A DNA stretch of 64,000 nucleotides, from positions 62,001 to 126,000 of the forward strand of contig NZ_JAUSST010000006.1 of assembly GCF_030812415.1 (NCBI RefSeq). Reading direction: 5' to 3'. Positions 15,436-24,576 of this stretch are shown one piece after another. The position numbers were made by a program, and so were the translations under genes. Every line of letters starts with the position of its first letter. Within the stretch, counting starts at the first letter, position 1. Below the pieces are notes generated by a model, which saw only the letters and a list, made by a program, of their open reading frames with translations, was not told the origin of the DNA and did not search any database. The stretch comes from Paenibacillus harenae. Its GTDB lineage: Bacteria > Bacillota > Bacilli > Paenibacillales > Paenibacillaceae.

Positions 15436-18400
15436 ATGCGGCATTGGATTTCACGTATAAAGAGACAGACAGGTATGATGCTGGCTGCTGTTATGATTGT
15501 CGGCAGCACGCTGGGAAGCATTGGTGCGCCCGTACAGGCAGCGGATGCTAATCATGTTGTGATTTCGCAGGTATACGGGGGCGGAGGCAACAGCGGGGCC
15601 GAGTATAAAAATGATTTTATCGAGTTGTACAATCCGACTGATATTCCAGTCACGATGACGAATTGGAAGGTACGCTATGCAAGTGCTACTGGTACTTTCA
15701 ATAATGTGACGGAAATAAACGGCACTATTCATGCAAAAGGTTACTTTCTGATTCAACAAACGGCAGGCACCGGCGGGACGAAGGATCTGCCTGCTCCCGA
15801 TGCAGTCGGAACGTTAGGCTTGGGCGCTTCAAACGGGAAAGTAGACTTGGTCGACGGTTCTGGTACTACGATTGATTTGGTAGGCTTTGGGACCGCTACC
15901 TTATCGGAGACGAATCCGACCCCTGCTCTATCGAGCACGACAGCGGCTATTCGGAAGGCGGCTGCAGGCGCTTCGGAAGGCAGTCGCGGAGAGGATACGG
16001 ATAACAACGCAGCGGATTTCGAAGTCAGAACGCCGGATCCGCGCAACAGCAGCTATAACGCGCTTGCCGTAAGCCCTGTTACGGCTTCGCCCGCACCAAA
16101 TGCCTGGCCTGCAGGCACGGAGATCTCGTTAAAAACGGATACGGTAAGTGCCTCTGTTTATGCGGCCGTGTACGGTTCGGGCGGGACGGAAAACTTTGAG
16201 CCGTATACGGGACCGATCACAATAAGCGAAGCGACAACGATCAAGGCTTACGCGCAGGCGCAAGGCATGCCGGATAGCCCGGAGTCGACTTTCGACTATA
16301 CGATACTGGAGAAGTCGAACGTTGCCACGGCCCGCTTGGCTGTCAAAGGGCAGAACGTGTGGACCGAGGGCATTGTGACGCACATCGACGGACCGGAGAC
16401 GTACATTCAGGATGAGACTGCCGGAATCGTGTTGTACAATTTCCCGGGTTTTGCAGACATCGGAGACCGTGTTGAAGTTCGCGGTGTCATGGATATCTTC
16501 AACGGTCTGCAGGAAATCAAGCCTCAATCCGGACTTACGTATGAGGTCGTAGAGCAGGATGCCGGCGTACCGGAAGCAAAGCTGTTGACGGGCGCGGATT
16601 TGTCACCGGCTAACGGTGAGGCTCACGAAGCGGAACTCGTTACGCTTGAAGATGTGACTATCGTCGACAAAGACGGAAGCAAAGTGACGGCAAGCCAAGG
16701 CGGCAATAACTTTACTATCTACTCCAATCTATCGAAATTAACTTTAAACAAAACTTTTGAAAAAATTACCGGTGTTATTAAGCAGTTTAACGCGGATTAT
16801 CAGTTTATTCCGCTGAACGAAGGCGCGCTCGTGGAGGACCTCTTTTCGGTCATGGCCAGTCCGGGAGCAGGCCGCATTATCATCGGCAGCTCGGTAACGC
16901 TCTCGAGCCCGACGAGCGGGGCGGCGATTTACTACACGCTGAACGGCACCAACCCATCAGAGGCAAGCCAGCTCTATGATTCACCGATTACGGTGAGCGA
17001 AGATGTCGTCATTAAAGCGATTGCGGTTGCTGGCGGCCAGACCAGCGAGATCTATACGTTCGAGTACGAGGCTTCGGAGGCGCCGCGCATTCACGATATT
17101 CAGGGCGAGTCCCATAAGTCGGAATATGCCGGCCAGACGGTTACGGATGTAGAAGGTGTCGTAACGCAGTACGGTTACACCTTCGCCACCGGCGTTTACA
17201 AAGGCTTCTTCATGCAGGATCCGACCCCGGATACTAACATCAATACTTCCGAAGGCATCTTCGTATACAGCACGAACGAAGCGCTGAAGCCGGCCATCGG
17301 GAATTTGGTTACGGTGACGGGTACGGTATCCGAATATAACGAAGGAAACACCGGCAATTTAACGTCTACGCAAATCACGATGACGGCAAGAACAATCGTA
17401 TCTCCCGTCAATGCGGTGCCTGAACCTGTCACGCTCGGCAAGAACGGCAGAGTGATTCCATCCTCCATCATCGACAATGACACCGTTCCTATGACGGAGT
17501 TTCAGCCAGCAGAGGATGCAATCGACTTCTATGAATCATTGGAGGGCATGCTCGTTAAGCTGCCGACACCGACGATTCTGAGTCCTTATTGGACAAGCGG
17601 AAGCGGCAATTCCATGCTGTACAACATACCGACAAGAATTGAAAATGATGCAAACGACGTCCTTACAGCTGCAGGAGGACTGGTTCTGAAAGGGCCTAAC
17701 AACTTGAATCCGCAGCGTCTCTTGATCGCGTACGGCGATCCGGGGCAGCAGGTCAGCACAGGCGACAAATTCAATAGCGACGTAACAGGCGTTATTGGCT
17801 ACAACAACGGTAATTTCAAAGTGATTCCGGCATTGAACGGCTTGCCGGCTATTACCCAAAATACGTTCCAGCGGGAAACGACTACTCTTCAAGTCGATGA
17901 AGACAAATTATTAATCGCCTCCTATAACATCGAAAATTATTATCCGGGCGTAGGAGCAACCAAAACGGAGAAATTAGCCGAATCCATCGTATCCAACATG
18001 AAGAAGCCGGATATTATCGGCGTCGTCGAGATGCAGGACGGCAACGGCGAGGCGGATACCGGATTGGTCGAGGCGGATGCATCCGATTTGATCGAAGCGA
18101 TTAAAGCTGCCGGCGGTCCCGATTATGTATACACAGACATCGCTCCACAGGACAAAAAGGATGGCGGAGCGCCAGGCGGGAACATTCGAGTCGGCTTCCT
18201 ATACAATCCGGATCGTGTAAGCCTTACGGGCAGCGTGAACAACCGGAAAGGTTCCGCAACCGAAGCTGTCGGGTACACAGGCGATAGCGGTGAATTGACC
18301 TATAATCCGGGACGGATCGACCCGACGAACAGTGCGTTCAACAGCTCGCGCAAGCCGCTTGCGGCTCAGTTCGAATTTAACGGCGAGAAAGTGATTGTCA

Positions 18401-21189
18401 TTGCCAACCACTTCAATTCGAAAGGGGGCGACAACGGACCGTTCGGCGTCGTTCAACCTCCTGTACTGTCGAGCGAAGATCAGCGGCATGATATTGCGGC
18501 AATCGTGAACGGATTTGTGAAGGACGTGCTGACGAAAAACCCGGAAGCCAATATCGTGGCCTTAGGCGACTTGAATGACTTCCAGTTCACCGAAACGGCA
18601 CAGATTGTAAGAGGAAACGAGCTTGACAATCTGATCGACGAGCTTCCGTTGAATGAAAGGTACACGTATACGTATGACGGCAATTCGCAGGTGCTTGATC
18701 ATATACTGGTCAGCAAAAACCTGACCGCGAATGCCGAGCCGGACGTTGTCCACTTGAACGCGGACTTCTCTCCGTCAGACGGGCGGGTATCCGATCACGA
18801 TGCGGTCATGGCGCAGATCGACTTGAGCAAGCCATCCGGCTTCCCGCTCACGGTTCTGCATACGAACGATACGCACGCGAACCTGGATACGACCAGTTCG
18901 CCGAATAGCGTCCTGCGCCGCGTGACGGCGATCAAGGATGCGAAAGCCAGCGCGACGAATCCGATTCTCGTCGATGCGGGCGACGTGTTCTCCGGTACGC
19001 TTTATTTCAACAAGTATCTTGGCCAAGCGGATCTCGAGTTTATGAACCTGGTCGGCTACGACGCGATGACGTTCGGGAACCATGAGTTCGACAAAAACTC
19101 TCAGGTGCTTGCCGATTTTATCGGCAATGCGGAATTCCCGTTCGTTTCCTCCAACGTGAATTTCTCGGATGACGCGATTTTGAGTCAGAAGTTCAAGAAT
19201 GAAATCGGCAATCCGGGAAGCGATAAGACCATCTACCCGGCGCTTATTATGGATGTGGATGGCGAGAAGGTCGGAATCGTCGGCCTGACGACGGAGGATA
19301 CGGCGAACATCGCCTCGCCTGGCGACGTCAAGTTCGAGGACGCGGAAGCAAAGGCGGCTGCTGCGGTTGCCATGCTGAAGGCGCAAAACATTAATAAAAT
19401 CATCGTGCTGTCGCACCTTGGCTACGATGCCGACGTTGAGCTTGCTAAAGCGGTTGAAGGCATCGACATTATCGTTGGCGCGCACAGTCACACCAAGCTG
19501 GAGGAAGCGGTTGTCGATAATACCGACCCGGACGCGCCGAAGCTTATCGTACAAGCCGGCGAGAAGGGCCAATTCCTTGGCAAACTCGAAGTCATGTTTA
19601 ATGAAGAAGGCGTTCTGACGGAGTGGGACGAAGAGCTGATCTCCATCGATGCGAAGAACGGCACAACGTATATTGTGGCCGAGGACGCGGAAGCGAAGTT
19701 GATCCTCGATACGAAGTATAAGCCGGGAATTGTTGAGCTGACTGGCACTGAGGTCGGCAATTCGGATGTCGTGCTGAACGGCGTAAGAGCAGATGTGCGC
19801 TCGAAGGAAACGAATCTCGGCAACCTCATCGCCGACGGCATGCTGGACGCGGCCAAAGCGGCCGGTACGAATGCGGTAATCGCGCTGCAGAATGGCGGCG
19901 GCATCCGCGATTCGATCAATGTGGGGTCGATTACGCAAGGGGAAGTGCTCACGGTGCTTCCGTTCAATAACGACCTGGTTACGATTTCGTTAACGGGTCA
20001 AGAAATCAAGGATGCGCTTGAAAACGGCGTCTCAACCATTACGACGACGAAGGACGGCCGCTTCCCGCATATTGCGGGCATGCGATTCGACTACGATTCG
20101 ACCAAGCCGGTGAACGAGCGCGTCGTACGCGTAGAGGTGAAGAACGGCAATAAATACGTTCCTCTTAATTTGAAGGCGACCTATGAAGTGGCAACGAATG
20201 CGTTCACGGCCAAAGGCGGAGACTTCTACGCTTCGCTTGAGAAGGCTTATAAAGAGGGACGCGTCAATCTGCTGTACCTGCCGGATTACGAGGTATTTAC
20301 GAAGTATATTCAGAAGGTTGGAACGATTACGGCGGCTACTTCCGCTGTCGAAGGCCGGATCGTCGATTTGAAAGGCAGTCCTCTGCCTACAACTCCTGTC
20401 TTAAATCCAATCGGCGATAAAACGGTGGATGAAGGCGTGTTGCTGCAATTTACGGTGAGCGGTACAGATCAGGATGGCGATACTATAACGTATTCCGTTG
20501 GCAATTTGCCGCCGGGAGCAGCTTTTGATCCGACAACGGGCGTTTTCAATTGGATGCCGAATTATACGCAAGCCGGCACGTATCCAAACGTTCAATTCAC
20601 TGCAACTGACGGCCGTCAGACTGCAAGTGAGTCTATAAACATTACCGTTAACAATGTCAATCGCCCGCCTGTCTTAAATCCAATCGGTGATAAAACGGTG
20701 GACGAAGGCGAGTTTCTGCAATTTACGGTGAGCGGCACAGACCCAGATGGCAATGCGATCATGTATACCACAAGCCATTTGCCACTGGGAGCAACTTTTG
20801 ATCCGACAACGGGCGTTTTCAGCTGGACACCGGATTATACACAAGCGGGCATGTATGCAAACGTTACTTTCGTTGCAAGTGATGGTATTCTGACTACAAA
20901 CAGCAGCATCACGATTAACGTCAATGACGTAAGTGCAACAAGCTTAATCGATCAGTCGATTGAATATATTAAGAGTCTCAATATGCCAAACGGAAGAGAG
21001 AAATCCATCTTATCTAAACTGGAGAATGCCCAAAAATCCATTAGTAAAGGAAATCATAAGGCTGCCGTTAACCAGATGCAGGCTTTAATCAACGCGGTGA
21101 ATGCCCAAAGAGGCAAAGGTCTTTCGGATGCAGATGCTGATTATATCATTTCTAACATTCAAGTAATCATTAGCATAACCAATTTATAA
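15436..21189 (+). CDS. Secreted multidomain nuclease / 5'-nucleotidase
   Basis: 1917 residues, exported (signal peptide with MMLAAVMIVGSTLGSIGAP and cleavage near residue 35). In order: lamin-tail domain (about 38-160, VVISQVYGGGGNSGAEY), chitobiase-type beta domain (about 215-290), OB-fold (about 295-470), a second chitobiase-type domain (about 475-550), another OB-fold region, an endonuclease/exonuclease/phosphatase domain (about 825-1130: ASYNIENYYPG, GDLNDF, SDHDAV), a metallophosphoesterase 5'-nucleotidase (about 1136-1645: LHTNDTHANL, DAGDVFSGT, GNHEFDKN, ALQNGGGIRDS), two 91-residue Ig-like repeats and a C-terminal FIMAH-type helical domain (about 1836-1917). The family degrades extracellular nucleic acids and nucleotides for phosphate and nucleosides. 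No LPXTG or SLH anchor is present. Confidence 0.9.
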   Translation: MRHWISRIKRQTGMMLAAVMIVGSTLGSIGAPVQAADANHVVISQVYGGGGNSGAEYKNDFIELYNPTDIPVTMTNWKVRYASATGTFNNVTEINGTIHAKGYFLIQQTAGTGGTKDLPAPDAVGTLGLGASNGKVDLVDGSGTTIDLVGFGTATLSETNPTPALSSTTAAIRKAAAGASEGSRGEDTDNNAADFEVRTPDPRNSSYNALAVSPVTASPAPNAWPAGTEISLKTDTVSASVYAAVYGSGGTENFEPYTGPITISEATTIKAYAQAQGMPDSPESTFDYTILEKSNVATARLAVKGQNVWTEGIVTHIDGPETYIQDETAGIVLYNFPGFADIGDRVEVRGVMDIFNGLQEIKPQSGLTYEVVEQDAGVPEAKLLTGADLSPANGEAHEAELVTLEDVTIVDKDGSKVTASQGGNNFTIYSNLSKLTLNKTFEKITGVIKQFNADYQFIPLNEGALVEDLFSVMASPGAGRIIIGSSVTLSSPTSGAAIYYTLNGTNPSEASQLYDSPITVSEDVVIKAIAVAGGQTSEIYTFEYEASEAPRIHDIQGESHKSEYAGQTVTDVEGVVTQYGYTFATGVYKGFFMQDPTPDTNINTSEGIFVYSTNEALKPAIGNLVTVTGTVSEYNEGNTGNLTSTQITMTARTIVSPVNAVPEPVTLGKNGRVIPSSIIDNDTVPMTEFQPAEDAIDFYESLEGMLVKLPTPTILSPYWTSGSGNSMLYNIPTRIENDANDVLTAAGGLVLKGPNNLNPQRLLIAYGDPGQQVSTGDKFNSDVTGVIGYNNGNFKVIPALNGLPAITQNTFQRETTTLQVDEDKLLIASYNIENYYPGVGATKTEKLAESIVSNMKKPDIIGVVEMQDGNGEADTGLVEADASDLIEAIKAAGGPDYVYTDIAPQDKKDGGAPGGNIRVGFLYNPDRVSLTGSVNNRKGSATEAVGYTGDSGELTYNPGRIDPTNSAFNSSRKPLAAQFEFNGEKVIVIANHFNSKGGDNGPFGVVQPPVLSSEDQRHDIAAIVNGFVKDVLTKNPEANIVALGDLNDFQFTETAQIVRGNELDNLIDELPLNERYTYTYDGNSQVLDHILVSKNLTANAEPDVVHLNADFSPSDGRVSDHDAVMAQIDLSKPSGFPLTVLHTNDTHANLDTTSSPNSVLRRVTAIKDAKASATNPILVDAGDVFSGTLYFNKYLGQADLEFMNLVGYDAMTFGNHEFDKNSQVLADFIGNAEFPFVSSNVNFSDDAILSQKFKNEIGNPGSDKTIYPALIMDVDGEKVGIVGLTTEDTANIASPGDVKFEDAEAKAAAAVAMLKAQNINKIIVLSHLGYDADVELAKAVEGIDIIVGAHSHTKLEEAVVDNTDPDAPKLIVQAGEKGQFLGKLEVMFNEEGVLTEWDEELISIDAKNGTTYIVAEDAEAKLILDTKYKPGIVELTGTEVGNSDVVLNGVRADVRSKETNLGNLIADGMLDAAKAAGTNAVIALQNGGGIRDSINVGSITQGEVLTVLPFNNDLVTISLTGQEIKDALENGVSTITTTKDGRFPHIAGMRFDYDSTKPVNERVVRVEVKNGNKYVPLNLKATYEVATNAFTAKGGDFYASLEKAYKEGRVNLLYLPDYEVFTKYIQKVGTITAATSAVEGRIVDLKGSPLPTTPVLNPIGDKTVDEGVLLQFTVSGTDQDGDTITYSVGNLPPGAAFDPTTGVFNWMPNYTQAGTYPNVQFTATDGRQTASESINITVNNVNRPPVLNPIGDKTVDEGEFLQFTVSGTDPDGNAIMYTTSHLPLGATFDPTTGVFSWTPDYTQAGMYANVTFVASDGILTTNSSITINVNDVSATSLIDQSIEYIKSLNMPNGREKSILSKLENAQKSISKGNHKAAVNQMQALINAVNAQRGKGLSDADADYIISNIQVIISITNL
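20395..20940 (+). repeat. Two tandem 273-bp repeats coding Ig-like modules
   Basis: Units 20395-20667 and 20668-20940 encode 91-residue putative Ig/cadherin-like modules, each starting PVLNPIGDKTVDEG. The first 40 bases are nearly identical and the rest has drifted, so the duplication is not very recent. Confidence 0.85.
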
Positions 21190-21330
21190 AACAACTGCCT
21201 CTGACACCAATGCGAAAGGAAAGAATCCACTGATGCATCGGTGTGGCGGGAAGAGCCAGGCTCCAAACATATGAATTATCAAGTGGCAGCGAATTGTGGA
21301 TTTGTTGTACCACGAGTCGCCGCCACCATG

Positions 21331-21370
21331 AAAACCCACAACCGCACGTGCACGAGGTTGTGGGTTTTTG
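21331..21370 (+). terminator. Intrinsic terminator downstream of the nuclease gene
   Basis: 11-bp stem AACCCACAACC (21333-21343) with GGTTGTGGGTT (21356-21366) followed by TTTT. The loop contains a small GCACGTGC palindrome. A weaker stem (CACCAATGC/GCATCGGTG) lies closer to the stop, at about 21207-21246. Confidence 0.75.
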
Positions 21371-21473
21371 CTATATATAGTATTAAAATTGCATTAAGCT
21401 TGTATATTGCCTGTTTTCGAATACGCAAGTACGTAGAAAAATAGCGAATCATGTTGAGAAGAGTTGGGTGCTA

Positions 21474-22430
21474 ATGGCGGATGAGCGATCGGAAGACAAG
21501 GTTAGCAAAATGATAGATGCGGCAAGACTGTATTATGAATTGAATCAAAATCAAGAGGAAATTGCCCGGAAGCTTGGCGTATCGCGGCCGACCATCTCGA
21601 GGTTCTTGCAGCAGGCGAAGGAAGAGGGATACGTGCAAATCAAGATCGTCCACCCGGGGGAGAACAACGGCGCTCTTGCGGTAAGGCTGGAGGCGAAGTT
21701 CGGACTGAAGAGAGCGGTGATCGTGTCGGTGCCGCATTACGAGGACGGCGTCGTCAAAAAGTATATCGGCGAGGCGGCGGCCCATTATTTATACGATACG
21801 GTCAAGAATGGCGATATTATCGCCGCGACTTGGGGGACGACGCTGTATCAAGTGGCGCTTCATCTGAAGGACAAGCCTGTCCGTGACGTCAAGGTCGTGC
21901 AATTGAACGGAGGCGTGAGCCATTCAGAGACGAATACGTATGCGTATGAAGTCGTTCACTTATTCGGCAAAGCGTTCCACACGATGCCATACTTCATCCC
22001 GCTGCCGGCTCTGGTCGATCACAAGATCGTGAAGCAGACGATCGAGAAGGACCGCCATATCCGCAACATTTTGGAGCTGGGCAAACAGTCTAATATCGCC
22101 GTTGTGACGGTAGGCGCGCCGTCCGAGGATTCGGTTTTGATTCGGGCGAACTATTTTACCGAGGAGGAACTGGACATCATTCGGGCCAAAGGAGCCGGCG
22201 ACATCTGCTCTCGTTATATCGACACGACCGGCGCTATATGCTCGGAGGAGCTGGATCAGCGGACGATCGGCATCAGTTTGGACGAGCTGAAGCAGAAGGA
22301 GCAATCTATTCTCGTTGCCGGCGGAGCGAAGAAGGTTGACGGCATCTTTGGCGCGCTGAGCGGAGGGTACGCGAACGTTCTGATTACGGACCAATTTACG
22401 GCCCGGTATTTGCTGGAGCGGGAAACGTGA
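21474..22430 (+). CDS. SorC/DeoR-type sugar-binding transcriptional regulator
   Basis: About 318 residues: N-terminal helix-turn-helix (QNQEEIARKLGVSRPTISRF, about 25-45) and a large sugar-phosphate binding domain typical of the SorC family (DIIAATWGTTLYQVA, VVQLNGGVS, ILVAGGAKKVDGIFGAL). The family includes Bacillus DeoR, which controls deoxyribonucleoside use. No deo genes or sugar-phosphate genes are next to it here, so its target is elsewhere or the neighbouring nucleotidase is relevant; the latter is only suggestive. Start is ambiguous: GTG 21468 or ATG 21474, both with a weak purine stretch upstream. Confidence 0.85.
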   Translation: MADERSEDKVSKMIDAARLYYELNQNQEEIARKLGVSRPTISRFLQQAKEEGYVQIKIVHPGENNGALAVRLEAKFGLKRAVIVSVPHYEDGVVKKYIGEAAAHYLYDTVKNGDIIAATWGTTLYQVALHLKDKPVRDVKVVQLNGGVSHSETNTYAYEVVHLFGKAFHTMPYFIPLPALVDHKIVKQTIEKDRHIRNILELGKQSNIAVVTVGAPSEDSVLIRANYFTEEELDIIRAKGAGDICSRYIDTTGAICSEELDQRTIGISLDELKQKEQSILVAGGAKKVDGIFGALSGGYANVLITDQFTARYLLERET

Positions 22431-22466
22431 CAGGGAATGGTGCTAAAAACCGGCCGGGCACGCAGA

Positions 22467-22718
22467 ATGCAAACAGTTCTGAACGCTACTGAAGTTAGAG
22501 CTAATTTCGGTGGGTTTATTGACACCATTGTGAGGGAGAAGCCTCAAGCCATTAAGCGGAACAGAGATGTTATAATGGCATTCTCGAAGCAGCAAATGAA
22601 GGAATTGCTGTCTGTGTATGAGTTGACTTTCGAATATGAACAAGATGAAGATGGTCGGTATGGACGTGTTCTTCTGGAAGAAGACATTGAATCGGTAGCA
22701 CGCATGTTCCATGCCTAG
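22467..22718 (+). pseudogene. Antitoxin-like protein (Phd/HicB-associated type), probably internally deleted
   Basis: 83 residues from the ATG at 22467. The N-terminal half (NATEVRANFGGFIDTIVREK, then KRNRDVIMAFSKQQ) resembles Phd/YefM-like antitoxins that partner HicA-type toxins in Firmicutes. Antitoxins of this kind that I recall are about 140 residues and end in a segment like the RVLLEEDIESVARMFHA seen here, so the region between DEDGRYG (about residue 63) and that tail looks deleted in frame. It overlaps the start of a toxin-like frame at 22711. The deletion is inferred from family memory, not from an alignment. Confidence 0.5.
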
Positions 22719-22889
22719 TTGGAGTGATTTGGAGAGTTTTTAAGACGCGATGGATGGGTTTTGGTAATGCAAAGTGGCTGGGACAAGATCTTTGAGAAAA
22801 CTTTACCTGGCGGAGAGATATTAAGATCGGCAGTATCGAAAGGATCGGGGGAATTGACAATAAGTGACCGTGCTTCACTATTGCCGTAA
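22711..22889 (+). pseudogene. HicA-like toxin gene with a one-base frameshift
   Basis: ATG at 22711, overlapping the antitoxin end, begins MPSWSDLESF and stops at TAA 22741-22743. Adding one T to the five-T run at 22737-22741 restores a frame LRRDGWVLVMQSGWDKIFEK and onward to TAA at 22887-22889 (about 60 residues). The pattern of DGW, xxxxGxxKIFEKTLP, LRSAVSKGSGEL is that of small HicA-type mRNA interferases found next to such antitoxins. The shift lies in a homopolymer, so a sequencing error or slipped-strand switching are alternatives to decay. The usual C-terminal helix is missing as well. Confidence 0.55.
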
Positions 22890-23010
22890 TCGAAAAGATA
22901 GGCCTTTCACCGGCAAGTTCTTCAATTGCTTCTTTATCTGAAGCTGCTTAGCCCCGAATCCGAAGGAGGACCATGACAGTTATTACAGATTGGTTTAGGA
23001 AATGACCTGA

Positions 23011-23030
23011 ACTTCTGTTATAATAGAAGT
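23011..23030 (+). promoter_or_regulatory. Extended -10 promoter inside an inverted repeat
   Basis: TGT-TATAAT (23016-23024) is an extended -10. It is bracketed by ACTTCT (23011-23016) and AGAAGT (23025-23030), an inverted repeat placed where a repressor would block open-complex formation. It lies 50 bases before the small HTH gene. No -35 is evident. Confidence 0.5.
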
Positions 23031-23079
23031 ATGAAGTCAAGAAAGTTGTTGGCTAAGAAGAGGAAGGTTGCGCCGATCT

Positions 23080-23301
23080 ATGAATGAATTCGAAGACTGG
23101 AATCTTAAAGTGAAAAAAACCTTTAATGCTACAAGCAATGAAATCGTGTTAACGGTTACGGAAGCAGGCAGCTTGTTAGGTCTTTCCAAAGATCAAATGA
23201 AAACCTATGCAGACAAAAGCAGTCTAACCAAAGTGCCGATCATGAGAAGCGTTCACAGGTACCTTTTATTGAAGAGTGAAATAGATGAGCTAGTAAAGTA
23301 A
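23080..23301 (+). CDS. Small excisionase/MerR-like helix-turn-helix protein
   Basis: 73 residues. The C-terminal two thirds (EIVLTVTEAGSLLGLSKDQM to the end) read as a single helix-turn-helix with a short wing of the AlpA/excisionase type. AGGAAGG lies 12 bases before the ATG at 23080; a TTG at 23068 abuts it and is less likely. Followed by a terminator, so it is a single-gene unit. There is no integrase near it, so excisionase activity is not implied. The promoter has a built-in inverted repeat that may be its own operator. Confidence 0.55.
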   Translation: MNEFEDWNLKVKKTFNATSNEIVLTVTEAGSLLGLSKDQMKTYADKSSLTKVPIMRSVHRYLLLKSEIDELVK

Positions 23302-23356
23302 TAATACGATTGTGAATATAGAGCTAGCACCGATGAGGAGCTAAATTGTTAAACCT

Positions 23357-23393
23357 GAGAGGGAGTACCGCATGAGGTACTCTCTTTGCTTTG
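23357..23393 (+). terminator. Intrinsic terminator after the small HTH gene
   Basis: Stem GAGTACC (23363-23369) with GGTACTC (23376-23382), extended by AGAG/TCT with one bulge and followed by a T-rich tail. Confidence 0.65.
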
Positions 23394-23451
23394 TTATCGG
23401 ACATGAATATTAGACGACATGGATTCGGTATTTATTGAAGAGGTTCATTGC

Positions 23452-23592
23452 ATGTCGGAGCAACTGAATCAAATCGCGAAGAAATATAATCCTTTCAAAC
23501 GGGATTCAACTATAATAGCCTCCACCAACCAGGAAATCATAAACATGGCAAAAAAGATCAAAACGTCCTTCTTGCGGTATGATAATTTATAA
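23452..23592 (+). CDS. Very small protein, possibly Spo0E-like
   Basis: 46 residues from the ATG at 23452, which has GAAGAGG eight bases upstream; the frame extends to an ATG at 23419 without a ribosome binding site. MSEQLNQIAKKYNPF followed by DSTIIASTNQEI has the two-helix hairpin spacing of Spo0E-family aspartyl-phosphate phosphatases (EL..L..KY, then S..QE). The hallmark SxxLD core is not intact, so the assignment is weak. It ends 18 bases before the AraC-type regulator and could share its transcript. Confidence 0.35.
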   Translation: MSEQLNQIAKKYNPFKRDSTIIASTNQEIINMAKKIKTSFLRYDNL

Positions 23593-23610
23593 ACAAGGAG
23601 GGTGGTTGCA

Positions 23611-24501
23611 GTGGGCGACGATACGACGCACAGAAAATCGGTCAATCAATCGCTAGCTTATATAGAGAGGCATCTGACGCAATCGATTGGGCCTGACGAT
23701 GTGGCGCGGGAAGGCAGGTTTTCGCAGCGGCATTTCTATCGCATATTTACTTCAATAATAGGGACGACGGCGGCCAATTATATTCGCGACCGCCGTTTAA
23801 CGAAGTCTGCTGCGGAACTTGTGCATACGAATTTCGGCATTCTGGATATTGCGCTTAAGTACCATTTTCAATCGCAAGAAGCGTTTACGAGAGCTTTCAA
23901 AAAGAGGTATGGCGTTACGCCGGGTCACTATCGCACCTATTCCAAATCGCTCATTAAGAAGGAGAAGATGGATATGAGTCGTCAAACTATTCCGCAAGGC
24001 TGGTCGGTTACGGGGAATCGCGTGGAAGACTATGAGATCGCGCTCGACAAAAAAGAGGTGCATTCCGGAACTGCATCCGTAAAGCTTCATTCGGTCAAAG
24101 TCCGTGCTGAAGGGTTTGCTACCCTCATGCAAATGTTCAGTGCAGAACGTTATCTTGGCAAAAGAGTGCGATTGACGGCGTTTGTGAAAGCAGAGGATGT
24201 AAAAGGCTGGTCAGGCCTGTGGATGCGGGTCGACCGCAAAAACGGCGATCTCCTGCAGTTCGATAATATGCAGAATAGACCGATACAAGGGACGCAGGAT
24301 TGGAAGCTGTACTCTGTCGTACTGGACGTTTCCGAGCATAGTCATGCCATCGCATTTGGGGTGTTGTTGAGCGGCGAAGGCAAAGTATGGGGCGATCAAT
24401 TCCGGTTTGAAGAAGTCGACGAGAAAACGCCGACGACAGGTCAAGATTCGGATGATCAAATGCCGATCGAGCCGGCTAATCTTGATTTCGAATATAGTTA
24501 A
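23611..24501 (+). CDS. AraC-family regulator with N-terminal HTH and C-terminal beta-sandwich
   Basis: About 296 residues. GTG at 23611 is eight bases after AGGAGGG. The AraC double helix-turn-helix is at the N-terminus (about 8-110; IGPDDVAREGRFSQRHFYRI and the family signature FKKRYGVTPGHYR). The rest (about 125-270, WSVTGNRVEDYEIALD, then VKLHSVKV) looks like a carbohydrate-binding-module-like jelly roll. Usual AraC proteins have the effector domain first and the HTH last, so the order is reversed, as in Rob-like proteins. A sugar ligand is plausible but not shown. Confidence 0.82.
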   Translation: MGDDTTHRKSVNQSLAYIERHLTQSIGPDDVAREGRFSQRHFYRIFTSIIGTTAANYIRDRRLTKSAAELVHTNFGILDIALKYHFQSQEAFTRAFKKRYGVTPGHYRTYSKSLIKKEKMDMSRQTIPQGWSVTGNRVEDYEIALDKKEVHSGTASVKLHSVKVRAEGFATLMQMFSAERYLGKRVRLTAFVKAEDVKGWSGLWMRVDRKNGDLLQFDNMQNRPIQGTQDWKLYSVVLDVSEHSHAIAFGVLLSGEGKVWGDQFRFEEVDEKTPTTGQDSDDQMPIEPANLDFEYS

Positions 24502-24506
24502 GATAC

Positions 24507-24557
24507 GGAAAAGAAGGTGTTTCGAAAGCCATAGGCTTTAGGGGCACCTTCTTTTTC
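24507..24557. terminator. Bidirectional terminator between the AraC and tatC genes
   Basis: Outer stem GAAAAGAAGGTG with CACCTTCTTTTTC, inner stem AAAGCC/GGCTTT around ATA. A T run follows on either strand, serving both convergent genes. Confidence 0.8.
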
Positions 24558-24576
24558 TTGTTATTCGCTTAGCAGC

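Noticed and set aside
18775..19938. 387-codon frame antisense to the nucleotidase domain
   Set aside because: Shadow frame; the sense strand carries intact catalytic motifs.
22950..23010. 10-codon frame after a perfect GGAGGA (ATG near 22973)
   Set aside because: The peptide (MTVITDWFRK) is too short to support and has no recognisable leader role; could be chance or a relic of the toxin-antitoxin locus.
23080..23301. Phage excisionase as evidence of a prophage
   Set aside because: No integrase, phage structural genes or attachment repeats nearby; only a small HTH protein is supported.
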